Source of the DNA: JAUIAS01 sp030425395
GTDB taxonomy: Bacteria > Pseudomonadota > Alphaproteobacteria > Rhodobacterales > Rhodobacteraceae
Reading direction: 5' to 3'
Assembly: GCA_043553855.1 (NCBI GenBank)
Contig: CP121336.1
Location: forward strand, 1,240,001 to 1,304,000
DNA: 64,000 bases
The notes beneath the pieces are model-generated. The model was not told the origin of the DNA. It saw only the letters and a list, made by a program, of their open reading frames with translations, and did not search any database. This document shows, one piece after another, positions 1-8,108 of the stretch (its first letter is position 1; every line of letters begins with the position of its first letter). Both the position numbers and the translations under genes were made by a program.

Positions 1-467
1 CTATAGCCGGCATCCAGCATCACCGGAACGCCCAGAAGTGTCAGCAACACGACTGAAGCTCCAATTATGCCCGTAGACGCGGCCAATAGGATGCCAATGA
101 TAGCTACCGAGACAGCCAGACCGCCTCGGATCCGCCCCAGAAGACGCGCGAAGTTTTCCATCAACTCGCGTGCGATACCGGATTTGTCGAGGAAAAGGCC
201 CATGAAAATAAACATCGGCAAGGCAACGAGAACCCAGTTCTCCATGATCCCCCAGTTGCGATCGACAATGGAGGACGCATAGCCCCAGTCGATTGCGTAG
301 AACGTGTTGTCCAGCAGAGTGGTATAAGCGCCCAGAGCGACCGAGATCGCGGAAAACAAGATCGCCAAACCTGTTAGCGTCCATCCCACAGGGTAGCCAG
401 TGAAGATGAGCGCAATAAAGGCCAGAAACATTGAAATGGCCATGTAGTCAGTAAAGACGAGATCCAT
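1..467 (-). CDS. dctM: TRAP transporter large permease, DctM family (partial, C-terminus outside window)
   Basis: About 155 N-terminal residues are present, starting at an ATG whose complement is 465-467; the rest lies left of the window. The reading begins MDLVFTDYMAISMFL and continues with hydrophobic segments (near residues 8-30, 32-50, 80-95, 115-135) and the ALPMFIFMG stretch typical of DctM. The stretch between the second and third hydrophobic segments (TLLDNTFYAIDWGYASSIVD) is the extra loop seen in one DctM subfamily. The family is the multi-spanning inner-membrane translocation subunit that couples sodium flow to uptake of carboxylates delivered by the periplasmic DctP. It is the third gene of the dctP-dctQ-dctM operon, 17 bases after dctQ. 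Confidence 0.9.
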   Translation of the reverse strand, partial: MDLVFTDYMAISMFLAFIALIFTGYPVGWTLTGLAILFSAISVALGAYTTLLDNTFYAIDWGYASSIVDRNWGIMENWVLVALPMFIFMGLFLDKSGIARELMENFARLLGRIRGGLAVSVAIIGILLAASTGIIGASVVLLTLLGVPVMLDAGY

Positions 468-484
468 CAGTAAACTCTCTTCGC

Positions 485-1042
485 TCAACGACGTTCGTCG
501 CGCAGATACGCGATGCATCGGGTTAATCGGGAAATCGCGGCGATGGCCACAAGCAAGAAAGCCAGCGGCAGCATGGACTTGATCATCCAACGATGGGACA
601 AGCCGTTGGGAGCATTCGAAACCTCTCCAGTGGCATAGCTGTGTGACACGAACTCGACGCTATAGATCAAAACAAACACACAGTAAGGCAGCAGGAAAAC
701 CAGCGTACCGATCACTTCGATCCAGCTTGTGGTGCTCTTTCTGAACCGAGAGCTCAGCAAATCAATCCGGATATGCGCGTCAGCGACCAAAGCGAACGCC
801 ATGGCAAAGGCGATGCCAACTGCATAGAGGTGCCATTGCAACTCTTCGATAAATATCTGGCTGGCGCTGAACCCGAACCGCAAAATAACGTTCAGCATGA
901 TGGCCAAAACCAACAAGATCCAGACTGCGGAAAAGATCACACCAAGTCGAAAGATGATTGCGTCTGCTGTGCGTGAAAACGCCGTGTGCGGCAAAGGACC
1001 GGTCTCGGCGTCGAAGGTTTGCTGTTCTGACATCTCATTCAC
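485..1042 (-). CDS. dctQ: TRAP transporter small permease, DctQ family
   Basis: A 185-residue protein with four predicted membrane helices (about residues 34-55, 65-85, 110-130 and 150-172), the usual size and topology of the DctQ subunit. The EELQWHLYAVGIAFAMAFALVADAHIRIDLL stretch across helix 2 resembles the conserved DctQ core (E-E-x-x-r...G...A...H-v-r-v-d). Known role of the family: small membrane subunit that pairs with DctM to form the TRAP permease. ATG codons occur at 1042 and at 1033 (MNEMSEQ), so the start could be three residues later. It lies between dctP and dctM; a stem-loop sits between dctP and this gene. Confidence 0.93.
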   Translation of the reverse strand: MNEMSEQQTFDAETGPLPHTAFSRTADAIIFRLGVIFSAVWILLVLAIMLNVILRFGFSASQIFIEELQWHLYAVGIAFAMAFALVADAHIRIDLLSSRFRKSTTSWIEVIGTLVFLLPYCVFVLIYSVEFVSHSYATGEVSNAPNGLSHRWMIKSMLPLAFLLVAIAAISRLTRCIAYLRDERR

Positions 1043-1060
1043 CCTGCGTCAAAGGACAAA

Positions 1061-1083
1061 GGGGCCGCCGTTCCAGCGGCCCC
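1061..1083 (-). terminator. Intercistronic stem-loop between dctP and dctQ
   Basis: GGGGCCGC at 1061-1068 pairs with GCGGCCCC at 1076-1083 around a 7-base loop. On the transcribed strand it is followed by a short T-containing stretch. It lies between the dctP stop and the dctQ start. Such a hairpin is often an mRNA stabiliser or partial terminator that keeps the binding protein in excess over the membrane subunits; that role is inferred. Confidence 0.7.
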
Positions 1084-1108
1084 TCATTGTGGCTAAATGA
1101 TCAGCGTG

Positions 1109-2140
1109 TCAGTCGGTGCCCGTCATATCAATGTACTCCGACACCAGCACTCTGTGCGCTTGCTGCGACTCGTAGATCTTTTTGAAGTCCGCGTCTTTTG
1201 CGGATTGTTCGGCCATCACCTCTTCGGTTGCCGAACGGAACGCCGCCAGCATCTCGTCCGAAAAGGTGTGGAACTCGGCACCATCGGCCTTGACCTTGGC
1301 CATCGCACCAGCCTGAATCGCATCGGTGATCGTCAGGTTCTTCATTGTAACCGCTTCACAAGCCGTCTCGAGAGCTTCTTTCTGTGCGTCTTCAAGGCCG
1401 TCCCAAACACCCTTGTTTACAGCAAGGTGACCGGTCGCAATTGGCTGATGCCAGCCAGGGAAATACCCGTGCTTAGCAACTTTGTGGAAGCCAAGCGCGG
1501 CATCCACAGAGGGAACCGAGCCTTCTGCGGCATCGATTGCGCCGCGCTCAAGCGCCGGGAAAGATTCGCCGATCGGAATGTTTGTGACCGACACGCCGAT
1601 CCGGGCAAGCGCATCGCCACCAAGACCGGTGATGCGGAATCGAAGCCCCTCGAGGTCCTCCATGGAATTGAGCGGCTCGCGGAACCAGCCGCCCATTTCT
1701 GCGCCGATCATCCCGCACAGCATACCGTGGACACCGTTCTTGTTCATCAACTCTTGCGTCAGCGCTTTGCCTTCACCCTGATAGTACCAGCCCGCATACT
1801 CACGTGGACCAAGCCCAAAAGGGACGCCGAACAGCAAGTGTCCTGCAGGGATTGTACCGCCATAGTACCCCATAACAACCATGCCTGCGGGCACCTTGTT
1901 TTCACGAACCGCATCGAAGACTGAGTATGCTGGGACGATCTCGCCCGGCTCGAACATCTTCATCTGAATGTCGGCATCAGCCGCATTGACCGTTGCGACG
2001 AGATCCTTCAGAGGCTCGCCAATCCCCGGCAGACCTGACGGATACGAGATCGGCAATTTCCAGCGCTCGGTTGCGGCCGCGCCCGACGCAAAAGTTGCAG
2101 CGAGAGCCACCGCTGTTACTGCAGTTCTAAGTACGTTCAT
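1109..2140 (-). CDS. dctP: TRAP transporter substrate-binding protein, DctP family
   Basis: A 343-residue periplasmic solute-binding protein. The chosen ATG (2138-2140) is preceded by GGGAGGA, and the N-terminus MNVLRTAVTAVALAATFASGA is a clear Sec signal peptide; the ORF can be extended 33 codons upstream but without a ribosome site. The body has DctP-type features such as FRITGLGGDALARIGVSVTNIP, the region that normally carries the substrate-carboxylate-binding Arg (here R in GLRFRITG). It is first in a dctPQM operon and divergent from a LysR gene. The substrate cannot be read from sequence; the neighbouring rhamnonate-dehydratase-like enzyme suggests a sugar acid or related hydroxy-acid (inference). 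Confidence 0.92.
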   Translation of the reverse strand: MNVLRTAVTAVALAATFASGAAATERWKLPISYPSGLPGIGEPLKDLVATVNAADADIQMKMFEPGEIVPAYSVFDAVRENKVPAGMVVMGYYGGTIPAGHLLFGVPFGLGPREYAGWYYQGEGKALTQELMNKNGVHGMLCGMIGAEMGGWFREPLNSMEDLEGLRFRITGLGGDALARIGVSVTNIPIGESFPALERGAIDAAEGSVPSVDAALGFHKVAKHGYFPGWHQPIATGHLAVNKGVWDGLEDAQKEALETACEAVTMKNLTITDAIQAGAMAKVKADGAEFHTFSDEMLAAFRSATEEVMAEQSAKDADFKKIYESQQAHRVLVSEYIDMTGTD

Positions 2141-2197
2141 TGTCCATCCTCCCAAGACATTATTACGCATTAAGCAGAGTGTAGCTGGAGAGTAAGA

Positions 2198-2211
2198 TTT
2201 GGTCCAATTTG
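2198..2211. promoter_or_regulatory. Candidate LysR operator between dctP and the LysR gene
   Basis: The 14-mer TTTGGTCCAATTTG lies in the 166-bp divergent intergenic region. Its inverse occurs again at 3275-3288 in front of the dehydratase gene with 13 of 14 bases identical. Repetition at the two promoters that flank one LysR gene is what a shared operator would look like; binding is inferred. Confidence 0.55.
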
Positions 2212-2306
2212 GTTTTTCTTGCATTGGGGAAGATTTCACGAATACTATTTGGTCGCACCGGATTGATCAAACACAGCTCGCACGCGCGTCGAAACAGGAG
2301 GGTTTC

Positions 2307-3209
2307 ATGCTTAACCTCAACCAGTTGCTGCACTTTCAGTTTGTTGCGGAAACTGGCAATTTCGCAGCAGCTGCGCGCAAGGCGCATATCACCCAACCCG
2401 CCCTCAGCAATTCGATCCGCATTCTCGAAGAGCGTATGGGGGTTCAGCTCTTCGACAGAAGCGAGCGTCCGATCCGACTCACCCCTGCCGGGCACAACAT
2501 TCTGAGTAGAATTGATTTGCTTTTGAGTGTTGCTCGAGACGTGGAAAAAGAAGTCAGCTACTTGTCCCAAGGTCTGGTGGGCGAGCTCAAAGTTGGGATG
2601 ACCTCGGTCAGTTCCGCTAGTTTTGGCGGTGCCATTCTTGGAAAATGGTTGTCTGAGAATGCCAAAATGAGGGTGGATGTCAGTGTTGCAGACACTTTGG
2701 TTCTCATAGAGGTTTTGCAGGCCGAGAAAATGGACTTGATCATCGTGGACAGCCGCGACCTGCCCAAAGATCTATCCGAGTTTGACCTGGTTCCCGTCGC
2801 ATCCGAGGAGGGCCATGCCTATTGTCGCGCAGGACACCCTGTTCTCGATCTTCCGCAGATATCGTTTTGCGATTTGTTGCCGTATCGTTTTGCCGGATCG
2901 CATTTTCCCAATGCACTGCTTGAACATCTTGCCCAACTCCACGAGCTGGAGTCCCATGCGCTCATCGAACTGGCAATCGAAAGCGACAACATCTCGCTTA
3001 TGCGCGATGCTACGATGCACAGTGATTTGATCTTGCTGACAACGCGTGGCTGCGTGCGCAACGCTTTGAATGCGAACCTCCTTGTCGAGCTGCCCGTTGA
3101 ACTGCAAACCGGTGGTGATTGGTACGCGGTGACCCTCAAGAACGCCGTGCTTCATCCTGCAATTCCAAGCCTTAAAAAGGCAATTGTCGAAACGTCCACC
3201 GAGGCGTAA
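2307..3209 (+). CDS. LysR-family transcriptional regulator
   Basis: A 300-residue LysR-type activator or repressor. The start ATG at 2307 follows CAGGAGGG at 2295-2302; the longer ORF from 2199 lacks a ribosome site. The N-terminal winged HTH is clear (NFAAAARKAHITQPALSNSIRILEERMGVQLFDRS, about residues 18-52), followed by a LysR-substrate domain. It sits between the divergent dctPQM operon and the dehydratase and hydratase genes on its own strand, so it most likely controls both. The inducer is unknown, but LysR inducers are often the substrate or an intermediate of the neighbouring pathway. Confidence 0.93.
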   Translation: MLNLNQLLHFQFVAETGNFAAAARKAHITQPALSNSIRILEERMGVQLFDRSERPIRLTPAGHNILSRIDLLLSVARDVEKEVSYLSQGLVGELKVGMTSVSSASFGGAILGKWLSENAKMRVDVSVADTLVLIEVLQAEKMDLIIVDSRDLPKDLSEFDLVPVASEEGHAYCRAGHPVLDLPQISFCDLLPYRFAGSHFPNALLEHLAQLHELESHALIELAIESDNISLMRDATMHSDLILLTTRGCVRNALNANLLVELPVELQTGGDWYAVTLKNAVLHPAIPSLKKAIVETSTEA

Positions 3210-3274
3210 CGCCTTTGGCCAAGCAAGTGATACGGCCATACTATTCGCAAGATATTGCTCAAAGAACAATTTTT

Positions 3275-3288
3275 CAAATTGGACCGAA
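3275..3288. promoter_or_regulatory. Second copy of the candidate LysR operator, upstream of the dehydratase
   Basis: CAAATTGGACCGAA is the reverse complement of TTCGGTCCAATTTG and differs from the 2198-2211 copy by one base. It lies about 46 bases upstream of the dehydratase start. TTC at 3273-3275 and GAA at 3286-3288 also form short inverted ends. Confidence 0.55.
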
Positions 3289-3333
3289 TGAAATCTCTTT
3301 TGTAATCTTGGGATAACGAAGAGGTTTCAAGCG

Positions 3334-4542
3334 ATGAAAATTACAGATGTTCGAATCCGAGAGCTAACCGGAAGCACCCAATACCCTGAAGATCATTTCC
3401 AGGAACGCCAGCGCAGTCCGATGGATATTTACCCCGAGGCCAAGGCGCGCGGCGGTCGAGAACTTTACAAAGCGTGGAACTTCATCAGCGAGGGTGACAG
3501 CTCATTGGTCAAAAGCGTCTTTGTCGAAATCCATACCAATGAAGGCATCACTGGCATCGCGGGCCCAATCAACTGGACCATTCCTTGCGTCTATATCGAG
3601 GCACAGCTCAAACCGCTGCTTGTGGGGCGCGATCCCTTCGCGACCGAGCTTTTGTGGGACCAGATGTATCGCTCGGCACCGCATGGGCGCAAAGGGTTTC
3701 ACATGCACGCCATCTCTTATGTTGATGTGGCCTTATGGGACATTAAGGGCAAGGCATTGGGCCTGCCGGTCTCGCACCTTCTGGGCGGTCCGGTGCAGCA
3801 AAAAATCCCGGCCTATGCCAGCACGGTCGGCTTCTCGCTAGAACCTGAAAATGTCTTTGAAAAGGTCACGCAGTTCCGCGTGCAGGGATACACCGCCACC
3901 AAGTGGTTTGTCCGTGAAGGCCCCACCGATGGACCAGAGGGTGAGCGCAAGAATGTGGAACTGATCAAAACGATTCGCGAGGCCGGTGGGCCAGACATGA
4001 AAATCATGTTGGACTCTTGGAGCGGTTGGGACGTGCCCTACACCTTGCGAATGGCGCGGCTCATGGAAGAATACGATCCCTATTGGTTTGAGGAACCCGT
4101 TCGAACGGATTTGCCGCAAAGCTATGCGCGCTTGCGCCGCGACTGTCCTGTGAACATCGCTGGAGGCGAGCACGAGTTCACCCGTTGGGGCACTAAACAG
4201 ATGATGGATATGGAAGCCTGTGACATCTACCAGATGGATCCCCTGTGGACCGGCGGCATCAGCGAGATGGTTAAGATAGCCACCCTTGCGTCGGTCTATG
4301 ATGTCCCTGTTATCCCGCATGGAACGTCGCAACACGTCAATGCCCACGTGTCTTTCGCTCAAAACGCAGCGGTGGTGCCGATGATGGAAGACCTGATCCC
4401 GTTCCGCCTGATGACACAGCACTTCCTCGCCGCGCCACTGGCCCCTGTCGATGGATATTTCACGCCCCCCACAACGCCGGGTGTTGGCCTTGATCTGGAC
4501 GAAAGCAAGATCGAGTCAGAGCGCATCCTCAGCTGGGCGTAG
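3334..4542 (+). CDS. Enolase-superfamily dehydratase, L-rhamnonate dehydratase-like (mandelate racemase subgroup)
   Basis: A 402-residue protein with the N-terminal capping domain and the TIM-barrel of the mandelate racemase/muconate-lactonizing group. Visible metal ligands are D227 (IMLDSWSGWD), E253 (WFEEP) and E279 (GGEH). H329 (VIPHG) with D302 (QMDPLW) forms a His-Asp dyad on the barrel, and K190 is in the KWF motif. Length, the KWF motif and the dyad fit the L-rhamnonate dehydratase family, which removes water from a sugar acid to give a 2-keto-3-deoxy acid. Exact substrate specificity cannot be fixed by reading. Just downstream is a 2-oxo-acid hydratase-like gene, and the TRAP transporter probably imports the substrate. 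Confidence 0.85.
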   Translation: MKITDVRIRELTGSTQYPEDHFQERQRSPMDIYPEAKARGGRELYKAWNFISEGDSSLVKSVFVEIHTNEGITGIAGPINWTIPCVYIEAQLKPLLVGRDPFATELLWDQMYRSAPHGRKGFHMHAISYVDVALWDIKGKALGLPVSHLLGGPVQQKIPAYASTVGFSLEPENVFEKVTQFRVQGYTATKWFVREGPTDGPEGERKNVELIKTIREAGGPDMKIMLDSWSGWDVPYTLRMARLMEEYDPYWFEEPVRTDLPQSYARLRRDCPVNIAGGEHEFTRWGTKQMMDMEACDIYQMDPLWTGGISEMVKIATLASVYDVPVIPHGTSQHVNAHVSFAQNAAVVPMMEDLIPFRLMTQHFLAAPLAPVDGYFTPPTTPGVGLDLDESKIESERILSWA

Positions 4543-4682
4543 AGTATTGAGCGGCGCAGCAAGGTGCGCGTGGATTTGGTGACGCTTTGCGTGAAACCGA
4601 GGCACAGACATTGTTTACAACGCACCCTGCGAGCCCTTCGACTAAATCGTGTGCTGACCAAATATGAGTGAGAACGAACAGG

Positions 4683-5453
4683 ATGGATTTTTACAAAATT
4701 GGCGCGCAATTGGCTGATGCACGACAAAGATCAGTTAAACTGGACGAATACCCCACAGATGCGCCTTTTGGCCTGGATGAGGCCTATCAGATTCAGGAAG
4801 CGATGATACGCTCGATGTCAGCACCTGTTGTCGGTTGGAAAATTGGCCTGACCTCACAAGCCTCCCAGCACATGTTGGGGGTCACGGAGCCGATGTCAGG
4901 GCCCCTTTTTGAAGGGTCGGTTTTCGGCGACAAGGCAGCGCTGGCGGTTTGTGAAAGTGACCTCAGGATTGTTGAGGCCGAGATTGGCGTCACGCTTGGA
5001 GCCGATTTAAATACCGACAAAGCCGCGTTTTCGCAGGAAGACGTTTTGCCTGCAATCGCATCCGTTCACCCGATGTTTGAGCTTGCTACAAAACGGTTGC
5101 CGGGGGGCATGCGTGAAACGGCGCAATGGATCGTTGCCGATGGCGGAATTAACCAAGCGATCGTCGTTGGCGAAGGCGCAGCGTTTTCACCAGAGGTTGA
5201 TCTGCCCATGGTAAAGGCACAGGTGACAATAAATAACAAGCCAGCTTCCGAAGGCATCGGCTCGAACGTCATGGGAAGCCCGATTGCGGCCATGGTTTGG
5301 CTGGCGAATCATCTGAAGTCTCGGAACATCAGCCTCAAGAAAGGAGATTTCATTGCGACGGGCCTCGTCTGTGACATGCTGATCGGACAATCGGGAGACC
5401 GGTTTTTGGCTGAATTTGATGGGATCGGTTCTGTTGCGATGCACTTGAGCTGA
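4683..5453 (+). CDS. 2-oxopent-4-enoate hydratase family protein (MhpD/fumarylacetoacetase-fold)
   Basis: A 256-residue protein of the 2-keto-4-pentenoate hydratase / oxaloacetate-decarboxylase-like family. Supporting stretches are VVGWKIGLTS near the N-terminus, VEAEIGVTLGADL in the middle (metal-binding acidic residues E-x-E), PMFELATKRLP and the C-terminal GDFIATGLV. The family hydrates or decarboxylates 2-oxo acids using a divalent metal. ATG at 4683 is preferred; a GTG five codons upstream (4668) is possible and neither has a strong ribosome site. Its position 140 bases after a sugar-acid dehydratase suggests it acts on the 2-keto-3-deoxy product or a derivative, which is inference. Confidence 0.85.
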   Translation: MDFYKIGAQLADARQRSVKLDEYPTDAPFGLDEAYQIQEAMIRSMSAPVVGWKIGLTSQASQHMLGVTEPMSGPLFEGSVFGDKAALAVCESDLRIVEAEIGVTLGADLNTDKAAFSQEDVLPAIASVHPMFELATKRLPGGMRETAQWIVADGGINQAIVVGEGAAFSPEVDLPMVKAQVTINNKPASEGIGSNVMGSPIAAMVWLANHLKSRNISLKKGDFIATGLVCDMLIGQSGDRFLAEFDGIGSVAMHLS

Positions 5454-5527
5454 ACCCCGCCCAACAGGGGAAGCTTTTTGCGCGCCTCGCCTGATTTCGG
5501 ACTGTGGCGCGGCATCCCAACTATCGC

Positions 5528-5552
5528 GCTGGGTTCACAAGATGAACCCAGC
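5528..5552. terminator. Bidirectional terminator-like hairpin between convergent genes
   Basis: GCTGGGTTCA (5528-5537) and TGAACCCAGC (5543-5552) form a perfect 10-bp stem with a 5-base loop, midway between the ends of the hydratase (+) and the enoyl-CoA hydratase (-). There is no strong T-run on either side, so efficiency is uncertain. Confidence 0.6.
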
Positions 5553-5594
5553 ATAGGGTTTGTGCAGCAGTGCCAGAAGCCCTGCCCTATCAGG

Positions 5595-6383
5595 TTAATT
5601 TCCCTTAAACTCTGGCTTTCGCTTCTCTACAAACGCTCGGGTCCCCTCTTTCCTGTCATTTGAAACAGAAATGTCCCCAAACACGGTAGCTTCAATTTTC
5701 AGGCCCTCTCTGTTTGAGAGGTGATACCCGGCGTTCATGACTTCTTTGCACCGCGCAATAGAAAGCGGGCTACATTTTTTCAGCGCGTGCAGATAGTCAG
5801 CCGCCGCTTGCAAACAGCTTGATTTGTCATCCAATATTCTATTGACCAGCCCCCACTGATAGGCTGTGTCGACATCGATATGATTGCCTGAATAGATAAG
5901 TTCTTTTGCACGGTTTAGACCAATGTACTTTGGTAGTCGTTGAGTCCCACCAAACGCAGGTATCACACCGACCCGAACCTCTGGCTGGCCAAAAATCGCT
6001 TGTTTTGAGGCAAAAATGAAATCGCACGACATTGCCATTTCACATCCACCCCCAAGTGCAAAGCCATGAACGCAGGCAATCGTTGGCAGAGGTAATTCTT
6101 CCAGAGCCAGAGTAACGGAATGCCCCAGTTCAGCAAATGCGGTTGATTCATCCGCGGCCATATCGGACATCGCCTCGATATCTGCACCTGCGATAAACGA
6201 CTGGTCACCAGCACCTGTCAGGATAACACCTCGATACTTCGATACATCGATACTATTTGTCGCTTGCAGCAATTCGCTCAATACCGTTCCGTTCAACGGG
6301 TTGAGCTTCTCTGCTCTGTTCACTTCCAAATAAAAGATGTCATCTTTTTCGAAGGCATTGATTGTTTCATAGCTGGTATTCAT
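5595..6383 (-). CDS. Enoyl-CoA hydratase/isomerase family protein
   Basis: A 262-residue crotonase-fold protein. Both catalytic glutamates of classical enoyl-CoA hydratases are present: one in ALGGGCEMAMSCDF and one in FGQPEVRVGVIPAFGGTQRLP. The oxyanion-hole stretch SFIAGADIEAM is also present. The ATG at 6381-6383 follows AAGGAAG; the ORF extends 14 codons further without support. It adds water to a 2-enoyl-CoA. It is the last gene of a six-gene operon with two CaiB proteins, an acyl-CoA dehydrogenase, a MaoC hydratase and a GH105-like protein, 52 bases after maoC. Confidence 0.93.
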   Translation of the reverse strand: MNTSYETINAFEKDDIFYLEVNRAEKLNPLNGTVLSELLQATNSIDVSKYRGVILTGAGDQSFIAGADIEAMSDMAADESTAFAELGHSVTLALEELPLPTIACVHGFALGGGCEMAMSCDFIFASKQAIFGQPEVRVGVIPAFGGTQRLPKYIGLNRAKELIYSGNHIDVDTAYQWGLVNRILDDKSSCLQAAADYLHALKKCSPLSIARCKEVMNAGYHLSNREGLKIEATVFGDISVSNDRKEGTRAFVEKRKPEFKGN

Positions 6384-6435
6384 TTCAGTTTCTTCCTTAT
6401 CGACCTGCGGCCCCATATTGATCAAGCAGGCGAAG

Positions 6436-6897
6436 TCATTTCGTAATAAACAGGTTCATCCATTCCGCGACCAGTGCCGGTGTTTCCTCACCTTCAATTT
6501 CAACGGTGACAGCAATCTTGAACACAAAGCGTTTTTCGTCCTTGCGCTCGATATCCAGAACCTCGCTGTGCAGGCGCACGCGTTTGCCCGAACGGACCGG
6601 AGCCAGAAAACGAACCTTGTCAAACCCATAGTTCAGACCGTGGAGCATATTTTCAGGGACGACAAAGTCTTCCATCAGTGCAGGCAGCAAGGATAGCGTC
6701 AGCAAACCATGCGCAATGGTGCCGCCCAACGGCGTCTCTTTCGCTTTTTCTTCATCAACATGGATGAAGTATTTATCTCCGGTGCAATCGGCAAATGTGT
6801 TGATGCGGTCCTGTGAGAGTTCAATCCAAGGGCTTGATGGCAGCTTGGTGCCTACGGCATTCACAAGGTCATCCTTGGCAACGACGGTGAGCGGCAT
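6436..6897 (-). CDS. MaoC-family (R)-specific enoyl-CoA hydratase-like dehydratase
   Basis: A 153-residue single hot-dog-fold protein. The hydratase-2 signature is seen at FADCTGDKYFIHVDEE, giving candidate catalytic D41 and H46, followed by GGTIAHGLLTLSLLP, the typical overhang segment. The family hydrates enoyl-CoA substrates with R stereochemistry or dehydrates hydroxyacyl-CoA. A second hydratase of different fold lies immediately downstream, so the pathway may hydrate two different double bonds or two enantiomers. It sits 59 bases after the CaiB gene, in the same direction. Confidence 0.92.
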   Translation of the reverse strand: MPLTVVAKDDLVNAVGTKLPSSPWIELSQDRINTFADCTGDKYFIHVDEEKAKETPLGGTIAHGLLTLSLLPALMEDFVVPENMLHGLNYGFDKVRFLAPVRSGKRVRLHSEVLDIERKDEKRFVFKIAVTVEIEGEETPALVAEWMNLFITK

Positions 6898-6956
6898 AGT
6901 CTTTTCCCTTTTCTATCGCGAAAGGTGTCTTCCGCATGTTTCGAATGAGCTTCAGC

Positions 6957-8108
6957 TTACGATTGTTGGTCAAAACCAAGGCGGGCCAAAATCTCGTCCG
7001 TATGCTCGCCCAGCAACGCAACCGTCGTGGTTTCCCGTCTTGGCGTGCGTGAGAAGGACAAGGGGTTATCGACAACCCGCAGGGACCTTTGCCCCGTAAC
7101 TTTGGCTTCTGCCATCGCATGGATTTCTTCCATTTGCGGCTGCGACATCGCGTCTTCAACGCTCAGGATCGGCGCACACAACAAATCCTGCTCCCGCAGG
7201 CGGGCCAGAGTTTCCTCTGTGCTGAATTTTTTGCACGCCTCCATAAGGATCGGCTCAACCGTGCTTTTATGCTGGGCAAGCTCAAGAACGTTGGCGTTTT
7301 CAATGCCCAGTTTCTTGCTCCAATCCTCCACGCCGAGCGCTTTGCACATCAGACCCAATGGGTTGTCCCTGAAAAAGCTCAGTGCAAGCACCCAGCCGTC
7401 TTTTGTCTCGAAGACAAAGTTCATACCGATTTCAAACCAGTTGATCGGTATGCCGGAGTTCAAGAGGGAGGAGGTTTCCACTGACTGAATGGCCGCCGCC
7501 GTTCCCAGCAGTGAGGTGGTGACTTTCTGCCCCTTGCCTGATTTTTCACGCTCCATCAGGGCCAGAAGAATGCCCTGCACCATGATCATGCCTGAGCCAA
7601 AGTCGATTGAGGGTGTGTTGACAATCACAGGCGCTTTGTCGCCTGAGTTCGTTGCGCAGTAGCCGCTCAACGCCTGAACAACCAACTCCTGACCGCCGAA
7701 CGTGGCCAGTGGACCCGTTTCCCCGTAGCCCGACGCCCCCGCGTAAACCAGTCTTGGGTGGATTTCGGCGAGAGCTTCGTAGCCAAAGCCCAAGCGATCC
7801 AGCACGCCGGGGCGGTAGTTGTGCAGCAAGACATCGCTGTCTTTGACAAGGGCCATTAGAACCTCTTTACCCTCGTCCGTTGTAATATCGATACAGACCG
7901 ACTTCTTGTTCCGGTTCGCTGCCGCAAAATGGCTGCTCAGGCAGTTGTTCTTTAGTCCGTAAACGTCCGTGTTGCGAAAAATATCTCCGATCCCCGGCTT
8001 TTCTACTTTGATGACTTCGGCACCGTAATCGGCCAGCACCTGCCCTGCGACAGGCCCCTGGAATACTTCGGTCAATTCAACGACTTTATATCCGCTTAGA
8101 ATGCTCAT
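6957..8108 (-). CDS. CaiB/BaiF family CoA transferase, formyl-CoA-transferase-like (class III)
   Basis: A 383-residue class III CoA transferase. It begins SILSGYKVVELTEVFQGPVAGQVLADYGAEVIKVE and has the RNKKSVCIDI stretch typical of the family. D169 (TPSIDFGSGM) falls at the position of the catalytic Asp of formyl-CoA transferase, which forms the acyl-aspartyl anhydride. It probably moves CoA from a donor acyl-CoA to the pathway acid. Its start overlaps the stop of the upstream acyl-CoA dehydrogenase by four bases (ATGA), showing translational coupling. The second CaiB homologue of the operon has different active-site residues, so the two are not redundant. Confidence 0.92.
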   Translation of the reverse strand: MSILSGYKVVELTEVFQGPVAGQVLADYGAEVIKVEKPGIGDIFRNTDVYGLKNNCLSSHFAAANRNKKSVCIDITTDEGKEVLMALVKDSDVLLHNYRPGVLDRLGFGYEALAEIHPRLVYAGASGYGETGPLATFGGQELVVQALSGYCATNSGDKAPVIVNTPSIDFGSGMIMVQGILLALMEREKSGKGQKVTTSLLGTAAAIQSVETSSLLNSGIPINWFEIGMNFVFETKDGWVLALSFFRDNPLGLMCKALGVEDWSKKLGIENANVLELAQHKSTVEPILMEACKKFSTEETLARLREQDLLCAPILSVEDAMSQPQMEEIHAMAEAKVTGQRSLRVVDNPLSFSRTPRRETTTVALLGEHTDEILARLGFDQQS

